Source: Streptomyces sp. ISL-98
GTDB lineage: Bacteria > Actinomycetota > Actinomycetes > Streptomycetales > Streptomycetaceae
Assembly (NCBI RefSeq): GCF_018614055.1
Contig: NZ_JAGGPB010000029.1
Coordinates: 1 to 64,000 of the forward strand
Direction: 5' to 3'
DNA length: 64,000 bases
Within the stretch, counting starts at the first letter, position 1. Every line of letters begins with the position of its first letter. The notes beneath the pieces were generated by a model. That model had not been told where the DNA came from. It saw only the letters and a list, made by a program, of their open reading frames with translations, and made no database searches. Positions 1 to 7,947 of this stretch are shown piece by piece. The translations under genes were made by a program, and so were the position numbers.

Positions 1-47
1 ACCCCACCCCACCCCACCCCACGCCCCGCACCACCGCACCACCGCAC
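1..47. repeat. Low-complexity ACCCC/CACCG short tandem repeats
   Basis: The first 47 bases are made of ACCCC units (about four copies) and then CACCACCG units. This lies just downstream of the stop codon of the minus-strand PEP-mutase-family gene. I see no open frame or clear hairpin in it. Confidence 0.7.
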
Positions 48-836
48 CTACACCCCGTACGCCCCCGCCCACCCGTCCGCCGTGTCGTACGTCGGCACTC
101 CCACCACATCCGCCTCGTCCCGAGCCACCGCCCCCGCGAGCTCCACCGCTCGCTGAACCGCCGCGCGGAAGAGCAGCGAGCCCAGGCTGATTCTGGCCAC
201 CCCGAGCGCGCCCAAGCGGGCCACCGTCAAACCGCCCGGCGCGTACAGGACATTGAGCGGCGTCTCGTACTTCGCCGTCAGGGTCGCGATGAACAGCTCG
301 TCCTGCAGGCCGGGGACGAACAGGCCGTCCGCGCCCGCGTCTTCGTACGCCGACAGCCGGTACGCCGTCTCGTCCGCGTGCCCGGGCAGCCAGTACGTGT
401 CCGTGCGGGCGTTCACGAACAGCGTGGGCGCCGCCTCCTTCACCGCGCGGATCAGCTCACGCTGGTAAGTCACGGGGGCGAGGGCTCCACCGGGGCGGCC
501 GTCTTCGATGTTCACGCCGGCCACCCCGGCCCGTACAAGATCCGCCGCCAGCTCGGCGACCTCCGCGGGCTCCCCGCCGAAGCCTCCCTCGATGTCCACG
601 CTGACCGGGACCGCCAACCGGGCCAAGCCGCGCCCGAGTTGGAGTGTCTCCTCGCGGGCGGCGCCCGTCGCGTCCGGCTTTCCGGCGGCCGACGCGACGC
701 CGAGGCTGGTCGTGCCGATCGCGGCGAACCCGGCCTCGGCGAGCGCGGCGGCGGACGCGTGGTCCCAGGCGTTGGGCAGGAGCAACGGGGTGCCCGGGCG
801 GTGGTGCAGAGCGCGGAACTGCTCGTAAGGGCTCAT
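48..836 (-). CDS. Isocitrate lyase/PEP mutase family protein
   Basis: This 262-residue TIM-barrel protein belongs to the isocitrate lyase/phosphoenolpyruvate mutase superfamily. Visible landmarks are LLPNAWDHASA near the N-terminus, the metal-site strand VDIEGGFGG near residue 80, GVNIEDG near residue 108 and FVNARTD near residue 140. The isocitrate lyase signature KKCGH is absent, so a C-C or P-C lyase, mutase or oxaloacetate-decarboxylase-like role on a small 2-oxo acid is more likely; the substrate cannot be read from sequence. Its ATG overlaps the TGA of the upstream P450-like gene (ATGA at 833-836), which implies translational coupling. Length is normal for this stand-alone subgroup. Confidence 0.85.
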   Translation of the reverse strand: MSPYEQFRALHHRPGTPLLLPNAWDHASAAALAEAGFAAIGTTSLGVASAAGKPDATGAAREETLQLGRGLARLAVPVSVDIEGGFGGEPAEVAELAADLVRAGVAGVNIEDGRPGGALAPVTYQRELIRAVKEAAPTLFVNARTDTYWLPGHADETAYRLSAYEDAGADGLFVPGLQDELFIATLTAKYETPLNVLYAPGGLTVARLGALGVARISLGSLLFRAAVQRAVELAGAVARDEADVVGVPTYDTADGWAGAYGV

Positions 837-1630
837 GAAGGGGTCTCCTCAAGGAGTACGTCGAGTACGCCGCAGGCCAGCGCCACGGCGTGCAGGGATC
901 CCGGGCACGGGCGGATGCCGTGCCCGAAGGGAGCGTCGGCGGCCGCGAGGCCCAGAGGCACCTCGGTGCCCTCGGCGACGGGCCGGCCGTGCAGAGTCGC
1001 CCCTGCGGCGGCAACCCGCTGCGTACCGCGCACCGGCGGGTCGAGGCGCAGGATCTCGGCCACCAACTCGTCGGCGCTCTGGCCTGATTGCGACGACCGT
1101 GCGGCAAGCGCGTTCGTGATCAGGGCCGCCGTCGCGTCACACGTCTGTACGAGCAGCCCGATCCGGTTCGCGAGGGCCTCGGGCTCACCGTCGGGCAGCA
1201 GGCCCACCAGCGTCTGTACGCCCTCGTCCGCCCGCGCCATCGCCTCGGGCGCCGCCCCCGGCCGGTACGCGGCGGCCACCACGCGCGTCGCCGCGACCAC
1301 CTCGGCGAACGCAGCGACCTTGTCGGATCCACCGCGCGCTCCGAGCGCGGCCCCCAGCACGGCCACCGGCACATACGGCGCCGCGTCCCGCGTGACCTGC
1401 CGCGTCAGGGACCTGCCCTCGGCCCGGAGGCGGGCCGGGTCGAGCAGACGCAACTCCCCTTCCGCCAGGGCCCGTCGGCGTAGATGCACCGCACCGTTGC
1501 TGAAGCGCGGCACCGTGCGGCGCAGCCACCGCATGGTGCCCAGCGGCGCGGCCCCGTCGGCGGGGGCGGGCGGCACGATGAACCGGGGGTCGCAGAGCAC
1601 GGCACGTACGTCGGGCACAGGCGTCGTCAT
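833..1630 (-). CDS. Short cytochrome P450-like protein
   Basis: The 265-residue product carries P450 hallmarks: VRAVLCDPRF at the very N-terminus (normally about residue 70 of a P450), an ExxR-like EILR, an RGTQRVA segment, and the haem-ligand loop FGHGIRPCPG near the C-terminus with the conserved Cys. Bacterial P450s are about 400 residues, so roughly the first 60-80 residues and some internal segments are missing. The I-helix reads DATAALITN instead of the usual AGxxT, so oxygen activation may be altered. ATG at 1630 was chosen because the conserved homology begins there; in-frame codons continue only to 1654. It is the first gene of an operon with the PEP-mutase-family gene. Confidence 0.75.
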   Translation of the reverse strand: MTTPVPDVRAVLCDPRFIVPPAPADGAAPLGTMRWLRRTVPRFSNGAVHLRRRALAEGELRLLDPARLRAEGRSLTRQVTRDAAPYVPVAVLGAALGARGGSDKVAAFAEVVAATRVVAAAYRPGAAPEAMARADEGVQTLVGLLPDGEPEALANRIGLLVQTCDATAALITNALAARSSQSGQSADELVAEILRLDPPVRGTQRVAAAGATLHGRPVAEGTEVPLGLAAADAPFGHGIRPCPGSLHAVALACGVLDVLLEETPS

Positions 1631-1653
1631 GTCCCGAACGTAAGCCCGTAACA

Positions 1654-1671
1654 CTTCGGCCGCGGCCGAAG
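1654..1671. promoter_or_regulatory. 18-bp perfect palindrome between divergent genes
   Basis: CTTCGGCCGCGGCCGAAG is a perfect palindrome. It lies 24 bp upstream of the P450-like ATG and about 200 bp upstream of tgmA, in the shared 236-bp divergent promoter region. It could be an operator or a hairpin; nothing in the sequence decides between these. Confidence 0.4.
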
Positions 1672-1866
1672 AGTGCGGGGACGTGTTTTACGGCTTTCGC
1701 GTTGGTTCCGTTTCAGCCATGCACGGTGTGACGTTCTTCACCCCAATAAGGCCCGAATATCACGCAGCGTAGCGACATGTGTACATCTTCTTTACGTACT
1801 GTTACGTGTGGCAAGGCAAGTCCGCAGGACCGCACCACCGCACGCCGCACGCACTGAAGGAGACTC

Positions 1867-2058
1867 ATGAAACCGTTCGTGTTGAACTACGCACTTCCGG
1901 CGGAGAATTCAGCAGTCACCCTCCCCTACACCTACGACTCGACACTCCAGTTGAACGTCCTGCCCGACGGACGCCCCGCCATCGCCGACCGGGCAGTGCT
2001 CCTGGCAGCGGGCACCACGACGTCAACAGCCGGTTCCCAGACGCACTTCGACGACTGA
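1867..2058 (+). CDS. tgmA: ATP-grasp-modified RiPP (graspetide) precursor, TgmA family
   Basis: The 63-residue peptide fits the TgmA family of ATP-grasp target precursors first defined around S. avermitilis SAV_5884. The leader begins MKPFVLNYALP and contains the conserved segment LNVLPDGRPAIADRAVLLAAG (residues 29-49, two glycine/proline-rich turns). The C-terminal core TTTSTAGSQTHFDD (residues 50-63) has a run of Thr/Ser and a terminal Asp pair, the side chains a graspetide ligase would join as omega-esters. AAGGAG at 1857-1862 precedes the ATG by four bases. The ligase gene starts 17 bp downstream. Ring pattern and activity cannot be predicted. Confidence in family is high; in product structure, low. 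Confidence 0.9.
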   Translation: MKPFVLNYALPAENSAVTLPYTYDSTLQLNVLPDGRPAIADRAVLLAAGTTTSTAGSQTHFDD

Positions 2059-2075
2059 CCGGCCCGGCGGCATCG

Positions 2076-3005
2076 ATGACTGTGCTGATCCTGACCTGCC
2101 CGCAGGATGTGACGACGGACATGGTGGTGGCCAAGCTGCACGAACGGGGCGTCCCCTTGGTGCGTTTCGATCCTGCGGATCTGCCCGAGGAAGCCACCAT
2201 GTCGGCGGAGTACATCAGTGGCGACTTCGACGGCTATCTGTCGTCCGAGGGGCGCATGGTGAGCATGAGTGGCCTGCGCTCCATCTGGGTACGCAGGCCG
2301 GGCGAGCCCGCGGCAAACGCCCCCGAGCCGTCTGAGTGGCTCACCGCCGAGTCGCGGCAGGCCCTGTACGGGATGCTGTATTCCACCACCGCCCGGTGGA
2401 TGAACCATCCCTGCGTGGCCGCGCAGGCCCGCTGCAAGCCATGGCAACTGCGGGTCGCCCATCGCAGCGGTTTCGCCGTACCCCCCACGGTTGTGACCAC
2501 GTTCCCTCGCGTGGCCCGCCAATTCGCGGCGCAGTACCGGGACATCGTGGTGAAGTCCGCTTCCGGCCCGCCGCCCGGTGATCCGCCGATCGCGCTTCCC
2601 ACCACGCGCATCGGGCCGGAGGCGGACTTCGACGGCGTCGCGGCCGGGCCCACGCTCCTCCAGCAGTACGTCCCCAAGCGGGCCGACGTCCGGCTGACCT
2701 GTGTCGGCGGGCGGCTGTTCGCGGCCCGCAAGGACTCGCCCTCCGGGCAGGTGGACGGGCGATACGCCTCGACCGGTGAGGCCTGGGAGCCGGCCGACGT
2801 GCCCGACCGCGTGGCCCGGGCCGTCCATGAATACACCGAGCTTGCCGGTCTGGCTTACGGCGCTTTCGACTTCGCCGAGGACGCCGAGGGTGTGTGGTGG
2901 TTCCTGGAGTGCAATCAGGGGGGCCAGTTCGGCTTTGTCGAGCTGGAGACGGGTCAGCCCATTGCGGAGGCGGTCGCTTCCTGGCTGGCCACCGCGGCGG
3001 CGTAG
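2076..3005 (+). CDS. tgmB: ATP-grasp ribosomal peptide maturase TgmB
   Basis: This 309-residue ATP-grasp ligase of the SAV_5884/TgmB family should activate core Asp carboxylates as acyl phosphates and couple them to Thr/Ser hydroxyls of TgmA. The N-terminus (MTVLILTCPQDVTTDMVV, then LVRFDPADLP) is the pre-ATP-grasp substrate-recognition fold. The C-terminal half carries nucleotide and metal-binding segments, including GAFDFAED and the ECNQGGQFGFVE metal loop near residue 285. ATG 2076 was chosen because it starts the homology and sits 17 bp after tgmA; the open frame extends upstream but overlaps the precursor. A TgmC-type carboxyl methyltransferase, common beside this pair, is absent: a convergent MFS gene follows. 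Confidence 0.9.
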   Translation: MTVLILTCPQDVTTDMVVAKLHERGVPLVRFDPADLPEEATMSAEYISGDFDGYLSSEGRMVSMSGLRSIWVRRPGEPAANAPEPSEWLTAESRQALYGMLYSTTARWMNHPCVAAQARCKPWQLRVAHRSGFAVPPTVVTTFPRVARQFAAQYRDIVVKSASGPPPGDPPIALPTTRIGPEADFDGVAAGPTLLQQYVPKRADVRLTCVGGRLFAARKDSPSGQVDGRYASTGEAWEPADVPDRVARAVHEYTELAGLAYGAFDFAEDAEGVWWFLECNQGGQFGFVELETGQPIAEAVASWLATAAA

Positions 3006-3065
3006 GCCGCGCGTACGCGAGCGGGTGCGGTGCTGGTTGCCTGCGGCGCTGCTTGTCCTCGAACT

Positions 3066-3126
3066 CCCCCAGACTTCGTCCGGGGGGACCCCCAACGGGC
3101 TGGGTTTACCAGCCCGTCCGGGGGGT
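3066..3126. terminator. Compound palindromic terminator/repeat between tgmB and the MFS gene
   Basis: Three nested inverted repeats lie between convergent genes. The segment CTCCCCC...GGGGGGACCCCCA forms alternative stems, and ACGGGCTGG pairs with CCAGCCCGT (3095-3117) inside a GACCCCC/GGGGGTC clamp. No T tract follows, as is usual for Streptomyces. The same CTCCCCC...GGGGGGACCCCCA layout occurs inside the GNAT pseudogene near 39930, so this is probably a dispersed REP-like element used as a bidirectional terminator. Confidence 0.7.
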
Positions 3127-4467
3127 CTACCGCACCGTCTCCGCCGCCGCCCGCTTCGCCAGCACCCTGATCGACAGCAGGGCGATCACCGCGAGGCCCA
3201 CGATGTACGCCGACACCGCCATCGACGTACCGAACACCTCGAGCAGCAGCACCATCACGAACGGCGCCAGCCCGCCCCCGAAGACCGCCGCGATCTGGTA
3301 CCCGAGCGACGCCCCGGTGTACCGCATCTCCGCCGTGAACAGCTCCGCGAACAGCGCCGCCTGCGGCCCGTACATGATGCTCAGGAAGCAGCTGCACACG
3401 AACGTGCCCACCGCCAGCCACACCAGCGACCCCGTGTCGATCAGCAGGAACATCGGTACCGCCCAAACCAACAGGCCCACCGCACCCGCCGCGTAGATCC
3501 GCAGGCGCCCGATACGGTCCGAGAGCGCCGCAGACGCCGGGATCAGCGCCAGCTGGGTGAGGCTGACGCACAACGACACCGCGAGAACCGCACTGCGCTT
3601 CATGTCCAGTTCGCGCGTCGCGTAGTCCAGCACGCCGGTGATGATGATGTAGAACGTCGCGGTATTGACCGCGAACGAACCACCGGCCAGGAACACCGTG
3701 CCGAGATGCTTCGTCAGGATCGTACGCAGCGGCGACCGGACCGCGTCCGCGCCCTTCTCCTGCTCCGCCAGAGCCCGTTCGGCCTCGCGGAAGGCAGGTG
3801 TCTCCTCGACCCGCGTGTGGATGTACCAGGCGAGTACGAGCACGAGGATGCCCACGAAGAACGGCACCCGCCATCCCCACGACGCGAAGGCGCTCTCACT
3901 GGTTGTCGCACCCGCGATCAGGAAGACGGTGTTGGCGGTCACCACACCGATCGGCACGCCCAGCTGGACCAGGCTGCCGTACAGACCGCGCTTCCCCTCC
4001 GGGGCGTACTCCGTGGCCATCAGCATCGCGCCGCCCCACTGCGCACCGACCGCGATGCCCTGGGCGACGCGGAGCAGGACCAGCAGGATCGGTGCCGCGA
4101 TGCCGATCGTCTCGTACGTCGGCAGGAGGCCGATTCCGGTGGTGGCGAGGCCCATCAGGGTCAGGGCCAGCACCAGCATCGGCTTGCGGCCGCGCTTGTC
4201 ACCCAGCTGACCTGCGATGATGCCGCCGACGGGGCGGGCGAGGAAGCCGACGGCAAAGGTGGCGAAGGCGGCGAGCACGCCCGCCGACGAGCTGCCGGAC
4301 GGGAAGTACAGGTCTCCGAGGACGAGAGCCGCTGCGATGCCGAAGACGAAGTAGTCATACCACTCGACGGCGGACGCGAGGGCGGCCGCAGTGGCCACCT
4401 TGCGGCGATTGCGGTCGGCGGGCGGGGAGTTCGTGGTGTCCGTGAGCGGGGAAGGTGCCGTGTCCAT
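3127..4467 (-). CDS. MFS transporter, metabolite:H+ symporter (MHS) type
   Basis: This is a 446-residue, 12-helix major facilitator of the MHS group (ProP/KgtP/ShiA-like). The N-terminal SAVEWYDYFVFG signature, the loop 2-3 motif GQLGDKRGRKPML and the second-half counterpart ALSDRIGRLRIY are visible. It would import an organic acid or osmolyte with protons across the cytoplasmic membrane; the substrate is unknown. ATG 4467 starts MDTAPSP, with a hydrophilic 27-residue lead before helix 1; the open frame reaches 4641 but that extension looks like non-coding DNA. The downstream alcohol and aldehyde dehydrogenase genes on the same strand hint at a shared catabolic role. Confidence 0.9.
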   Translation of the reverse strand: MDTAPSPLTDTTNSPPADRNRRKVATAAALASAVEWYDYFVFGIAAALVLGDLYFPSGSSSAGVLAAFATFAVGFLARPVGGIIAGQLGDKRGRKPMLVLALTLMGLATTGIGLLPTYETIGIAAPILLVLLRVAQGIAVGAQWGGAMLMATEYAPEGKRGLYGSLVQLGVPIGVVTANTVFLIAGATTSESAFASWGWRVPFFVGILVLVLAWYIHTRVEETPAFREAERALAEQEKGADAVRSPLRTILTKHLGTVFLAGGSFAVNTATFYIIITGVLDYATRELDMKRSAVLAVSLCVSLTQLALIPASAALSDRIGRLRIYAAGAVGLLVWAVPMFLLIDTGSLVWLAVGTFVCSCFLSIMYGPQAALFAELFTAEMRYTGASLGYQIAAVFGGGLAPFVMVLLLEVFGTSMAVSAYIVGLAVIALLSIRVLAKRAAAETVR

Positions 4468-4491
4468 GCTGTGCACACTCCGATGGGTGCG

Positions 4492-4564
4492 GGGGACGTA
4501 ACAGGGGACGTAACCGGGGGGCGGCGCCGAGATGTGCCGGGACCGTACCGACCGGATGGTACGG
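4492..4564. promoter_or_regulatory. Direct and inverted repeats upstream of the MFS gene
   Basis: GGGGACGTAAC occurs at 4492-4502 and 4504-4514 (12-bp period), 25-47 bp upstream of the MFS ATG. A perfect 7-bp inverted repeat, CCGTACC (4543-4549) and GGTACGG (4558-4564), lies further upstream. Both are candidate regulator-binding sites. Confidence 0.4.
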
Positions 4565-4637
4565 CGGTCAACGGGTCTGGCATCCGGACTTTCCGCCGCT
4601 CCATCACCCCGGCCGAAACCGCCTCCGCGCAGCACGA

Positions 4638-4669
4638 GCACCCCGGCCGCACAATGGCGTCCGGGGTGC
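4638..4669 (-). terminator. Hairpin downstream of the alcohol dehydrogenase
   Basis: GCACCCCGG (4638-4646) pairs perfectly with CCGGGGTGC (4661-4669) around a 14-base loop. It begins 27 bases past the dehydrogenase stop codon and is a likely factor-independent terminator. Confidence 0.6.
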
Positions 4670-4695
4670 CGGAATTGCTGGCCCGCTTGCTCGGG

Positions 4696-5778
4696 CTAGA
4701 AGACGACCAGGGCGCGGCCCCCCTTGCCCGCGAGCATGTTGTCGAACGCGGCCGGGATGCCGTCGAGGCCGATCTGTTCGGTGACCATGCTGCTCAGGTC
4801 GAGGCGTCCGGCCCGGATGTGGTCGGCGAGCACGGGCAGGTCGCGCTCCGGGTCGGAGTTTCCGTAGACGCAGCCCGAGAGCGTACGGCCGAAGTGGAAG
4901 ATCTCCAGGGCGTTGAAGGTGACCTGCTGGTCCTTGCCGCCGATGCCGACGACCGTGGTCCTGCCGCCCCGCCGCGTGGAGTCCCACGCCGCACGAATGG
5001 TGACGGCCCGGCCCACGCATTCGATGGCGACGTCGACGCCCTGCGCGGCGCCGGTGAGCTTGCGGACCTCCTTGGCGGTGGTCTCGGAGGCGATCACGAA
5101 GTCGGTGGCTCCGGCCGCCCGCGCCAGCTCCTCCTTCGCCGGGGACACGTCGACGGCGACGATCTGCCCCGCGCCCGCGATACGGGCCGACTGGAGGACG
5201 GCCAGGCCGACCCCGCCGACTCCGAAGACCGCGACCGACTCGCCCGCGCGCACTTGCGCGGAGTGGTGGACCGCCCCGTAACCGGTGAGGACCGCGCAGC
5301 CGAGCAGTGCCGCGTCGGTGAGCGGGATGCCTTCGGGGACCGGCAGGACGCAGTTCGCGGCGACGACCGTCTCCTCGGCGAACGCCGCGACGTTCAGGCC
5401 GGGGTGGAGGTCCGTGCCGTCGGCGGTGCGGGCATAGACACTGGCGGCGCCCGACAGTGCGCCGGCGCACAGCCACACCTCGCCGATGCCGCAGTGGTGA
5501 CACGTCCCGCAGGAGGGCGCCCAGTTGAGGACCACGCCGTCACCGGGGGCTACATGCGTGACGCCCTCGCCGACGGAGACGACCGTGCCCGCGCCTTCGT
5601 GGCCGAGTACGGCGGGGACCGGCACCCGCATGGTGCCGTTGGACAGCGAGAGGTCGGAGTGGCAGACCCCGGCGGCGGCGAGACGGACCCTCACCCGGCC
5701 GGGTCCCGGCTCGGGAAGTTCGATGTCGCGGATCTCCAGAGGGGAGCCGACGGCGGGCAGTATGGCGGCGCGGACCAC
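4696..5778 (-). CDS. Zinc-dependent alcohol dehydrogenase
   Basis: This is a 360-residue medium-chain dehydrogenase/reductase. The catalytic zinc site shows as GVCHSD (Cys about 38) and GHEGAGTV (about 66-73), and the structural-zinc lobe as CGTCHHCGIGEVWLC (about 93-107). The Rossmann turn reads VFGVGGVGLAVL. It should oxidise a primary or aromatic alcohol, or reduce an aldehyde, with NAD(P). The start is GTG 5778: AAGGAG lies eight bases upstream and the family sequence begins VRAAILPAVG. The aldehyde dehydrogenase lies 92 bp upstream on the same strand, so the two could run consecutive alcohol-to-acid steps. The long uninterrupted frame further upstream is a high-GC shadow. Confidence 0.88.
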   Translation of the reverse strand: MVRAAILPAVGSPLEIRDIELPEPGPGRVRVRLAAAGVCHSDLSLSNGTMRVPVPAVLGHEGAGTVVSVGEGVTHVAPGDGVVLNWAPSCGTCHHCGIGEVWLCAGALSGAASVYARTADGTDLHPGLNVAAFAEETVVAANCVLPVPEGIPLTDAALLGCAVLTGYGAVHHSAQVRAGESVAVFGVGGVGLAVLQSARIAGAGQIVAVDVSPAKEELARAAGATDFVIASETTAKEVRKLTGAAQGVDVAIECVGRAVTIRAAWDSTRRGGRTTVVGIGGKDQQVTFNALEIFHFGRTLSGCVYGNSDPERDLPVLADHIRAGRLDLSSMVTEQIGLDGIPAAFDNMLAGKGGRALVVF

Positions 5779-5870
5779 AGTGGGTTTCTCCTTGCACGGA
5801 GGGCGGAAGGGGAGGCTGGCTGGGGGGAACCTCGGCGGAGGACCTGCTCGGGCGGCGGAAGCGCCCGCGC

Positions 5871-7265
5871 TCAGAACTGCAGCGACTTGGTCTGCAGGTA
5901 CTCGGAGAGGCCGTGCGATCCCAGCTCGCGCCCGACACCCGACTGCTTGTAACCACCGAACGGGGCAAGCGGGTTGAAGCGGCCACCATTGATGTCGACC
6001 TGACCGGTGTCCATGCGGCGGGCGAAGGCCACGGCCTCCGCCTCGTCGGCCGCCCAGACCGCGCCCGCGAGGCCGTAGACCGTGCCGTTGGCGATGCGCA
6101 GCGCCTCGGCCTCGTCCTCGTACTTCAGGATCGAGACGACCGGACCGAAGATCTCCTCCTGGGCGATGGTCATGCCCGGAGTGACGTCGGCGAAGACGGT
6201 CGGGGCGACGTAGTAGCCCTTGTCGAGCGGAGCCTCGGTGCCGCCGGCGACGATCCGTGCGCCCTCCTCGACGCCCTTCTCGATGTAACCGCGTACGCGC
6301 GCCTGCTGCTTGGCGTTGACCAGCGGGCCGACCCGGTCGCCGACGGTGTACTTGGCGACAGCGGCGGCGGCGACGGCCACGGCCTCGTCGTACTGGTCCC
6401 GGTGGACCAGCATCCGCGTCCACGCGCTGCACGTCTGGCCGGAGTTGCTCATCACATTGGCGATGCCGACATTGACCGCCTTGGCCAGATCGGCGCTCGG
6501 CAGGATGACATTGGCCGACTTGCCGCCCAGCTCCAGCGCCACCCGCTTGACGGCGGCACCGGCCGTCGCGCCGATCTGCTTGCCGACGGCGGTGGATCCG
6601 GTGAACGAGACCAGGTCGACGCCGTCGTGCTCGGCGAGCGCCTGGCCCGCGACCGGCCCGAGGCCGGTGACGAGGTTGAAGACACCGGCGGGGATACCGG
6701 CCTCGTCGACCGCCTCGGCGAAGAGCTGGGCGGTCAGCGGGGTGTCCTCGGCGGGCTTGAGTACGACCGTGCAGCCCGCCGCGAGGGCGGGTGCCACCTT
6801 GGCGACGATCTGGTGCAGCGGGTAGTTCCACGGCGTGATCGCGCCGACCACACCCACCGGCTCCAGGAGCACGGTGGAGTTCCCGACCTTCTCCTCGAAG
6901 GAGTACGTCGCGGCCAGCTCGGCGTACGACCCGGCGACCAGGATCGGCACCCCCGCGTGCACCATCTGCGAGAAGCCCAGCGGTGAGCCCAGCTCGGCGG
7001 TCACCGTCTCGGCAATCTCGTCCTTGCGGGCCACGAGTACGTCGCGCAGCGCGGCGATCTTCGCGGCGCGCTCGGCGGGCGCGGTCGCGGCCCACCCCGG
7101 GAAGGCGTCGCGCGCCGCGCGCACGGCGGTGTCGACGTCCTCGGCGGTACCGGCCGGAACCTGGCCGATGACCTGCTCGTCTGCCGGGTTCACGACCGTG
7201 ATCGTGTCCCGGCCTGCAGCGGGCCGCCACTGACCGCCGATGTACATCCCGTCGTGGGCCTTCAT
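5871..7265 (-). CDS. Aldehyde dehydrogenase family protein
   Basis: This 464-residue NAD(P)-dependent aldehyde dehydrogenase oxidises an aldehyde to a carboxylate. The general base lies in LELGGKSANV and the catalytic Cys in NSGQTCSAW. Other landmarks are the cofactor loop FTGSTAVGK, WNYPLHQI and EEIFGPVV. Length is normal. ATG 7265 has GGAGGAT directly upstream. A possible operator sits 39 bp upstream (7304-7322). Together with the following Zn alcohol dehydrogenase and MFS carrier it forms a same-strand set whose natural substrate is not evident. Confidence 0.9.
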   Translation of the reverse strand: MKAHDGMYIGGQWRPAAGRDTITVVNPADEQVIGQVPAGTAEDVDTAVRAARDAFPGWAATAPAERAAKIAALRDVLVARKDEIAETVTAELGSPLGFSQMVHAGVPILVAGSYAELAATYSFEEKVGNSTVLLEPVGVVGAITPWNYPLHQIVAKVAPALAAGCTVVLKPAEDTPLTAQLFAEAVDEAGIPAGVFNLVTGLGPVAGQALAEHDGVDLVSFTGSTAVGKQIGATAGAAVKRVALELGGKSANVILPSADLAKAVNVGIANVMSNSGQTCSAWTRMLVHRDQYDEAVAVAAAAVAKYTVGDRVGPLVNAKQQARVRGYIEKGVEEGARIVAGGTEAPLDKGYYVAPTVFADVTPGMTIAQEEIFGPVVSILKYEDEAEALRIANGTVYGLAGAVWAADEAEAVAFARRMDTGQVDINGGRFNPLAPFGGYKQSGVGRELGSHGLSEYLQTKSLQF

Positions 7266-7303
7266 CGCATCCTCCAAGGGCTGGCGTAAGTCGTCCACGC
7301 CCC

Positions 7304-7322
7304 AAACTAGCGATGTTAGTTT
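7304..7322 (-). promoter_or_regulatory. Inverted repeat operator upstream of the aldehyde dehydrogenase
   Basis: AAACTA (7304-7309) and TAGTTT (7317-7322) form a perfect 6-bp inverted repeat with a 7-bp spacer, 39-57 bp upstream of the start codon. The geometry suits a TetR or MarR dimer. No such regulator gene is adjacent. Confidence 0.5.
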
Positions 7323-7401
7323 TTGGGCGCCAGGGGCACCGGAGTGGGGAAGGCCTGTTTCGGGCCGGTCGCCTGTTGACCGCCGGACGTGGATCAGTGA
7401 C

Positions 7402-7869
7402 TCAGAAGTCGGCCCAGGTCGGCTCGTCCAGGCGGGCCACGGACTCCTGAGCGTACGCGCGCTCATAGGCATCGCGGATCCGCTCGATCTGATCGTCGCG
7501 AACCTCGGCCTCCGACCCGGGGTACAGCAGGATCAGTTCGTACGAACGCTCGCGCTCGATCGTCCCGTTGGCGTCCCGCCACTGCCCCCACCCGTTCTGC
7601 ACGGTGAGCCCGGACGGGAAGCTGCTGGTCACGTGCTGCTCCACGAAGCGCATGAACTGCTGGGCAGTGACGTCAGGCCCCCCGTCGGGGCGCTGCGTCC
7701 CGAAGAAGAGCCGCGTTTCCACGTACTCCTTGCCCCGGGCAGCGGCCGACGAGGCGGCGGAAGCCGGGGCTTCGCCGCCGAGCGTGGCGTACGCGGCGGG
7801 GGCGCCGACGGCAAGGAGGAGGCCCGCCGTGACGGCGACGAGGCGGGTGCGCGTGGTCAGGAAAGGCAT
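7402..7869 (-). CDS. Secreted DUF3574 domain protein
   Basis: The 155-residue precursor starts MPFLTTRTRLVAVTAGLLLAV with a typical signal peptide ending near AYA (about residue 28). The mature part matches DUF3574 proteins: YVETRLFFGTQRPDGG, FMRFVEQHVTSSFPSGLTV, GQWRD and SYELILLYPG. Function is unknown for this family; it is exported and has no Cys in the mature part. ATG 7869 was preferred over the longer open frame because the signal peptide begins there. It is followed on the same strand by the aldehyde dehydrogenase group but separated from it by 136 bp containing an operator. Confidence 0.8.
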   Translation of the reverse strand: MPFLTTRTRLVAVTAGLLLAVGAPAAYATLGGEAPASAASSAAARGKEYVETRLFFGTQRPDGGPDVTAQQFMRFVEQHVTSSFPSGLTVQNGWGQWRDANGTIERERSYELILLYPGSEAEVRDDQIERIRDAYERAYAQESVARLDEPTWADF

Positions 7870-7947
7870 GGGGACCCCTTCGGTACGGATGGAGTGGCGG
7901 CCAGGGGGCGTTGGTCGCACCCCGCGCAGCCGACGCACCTCCCCGGA

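Noticed and set aside
833..1630. P450-like gene as a pseudogene
   Set aside because: Although short, the frame is open, the haem loop is intact and it is coupled by ATGA to the next gene. I kept it as a CDS with reduced confidence.
2701..5952. A 1083-codon open frame on the plus strand through the MFS and dehydrogenase genes
   Set aside because: It is antisense to two clear protein families, is Arg/His/Gly-rich with no domain, and arises from GC-biased third positions.
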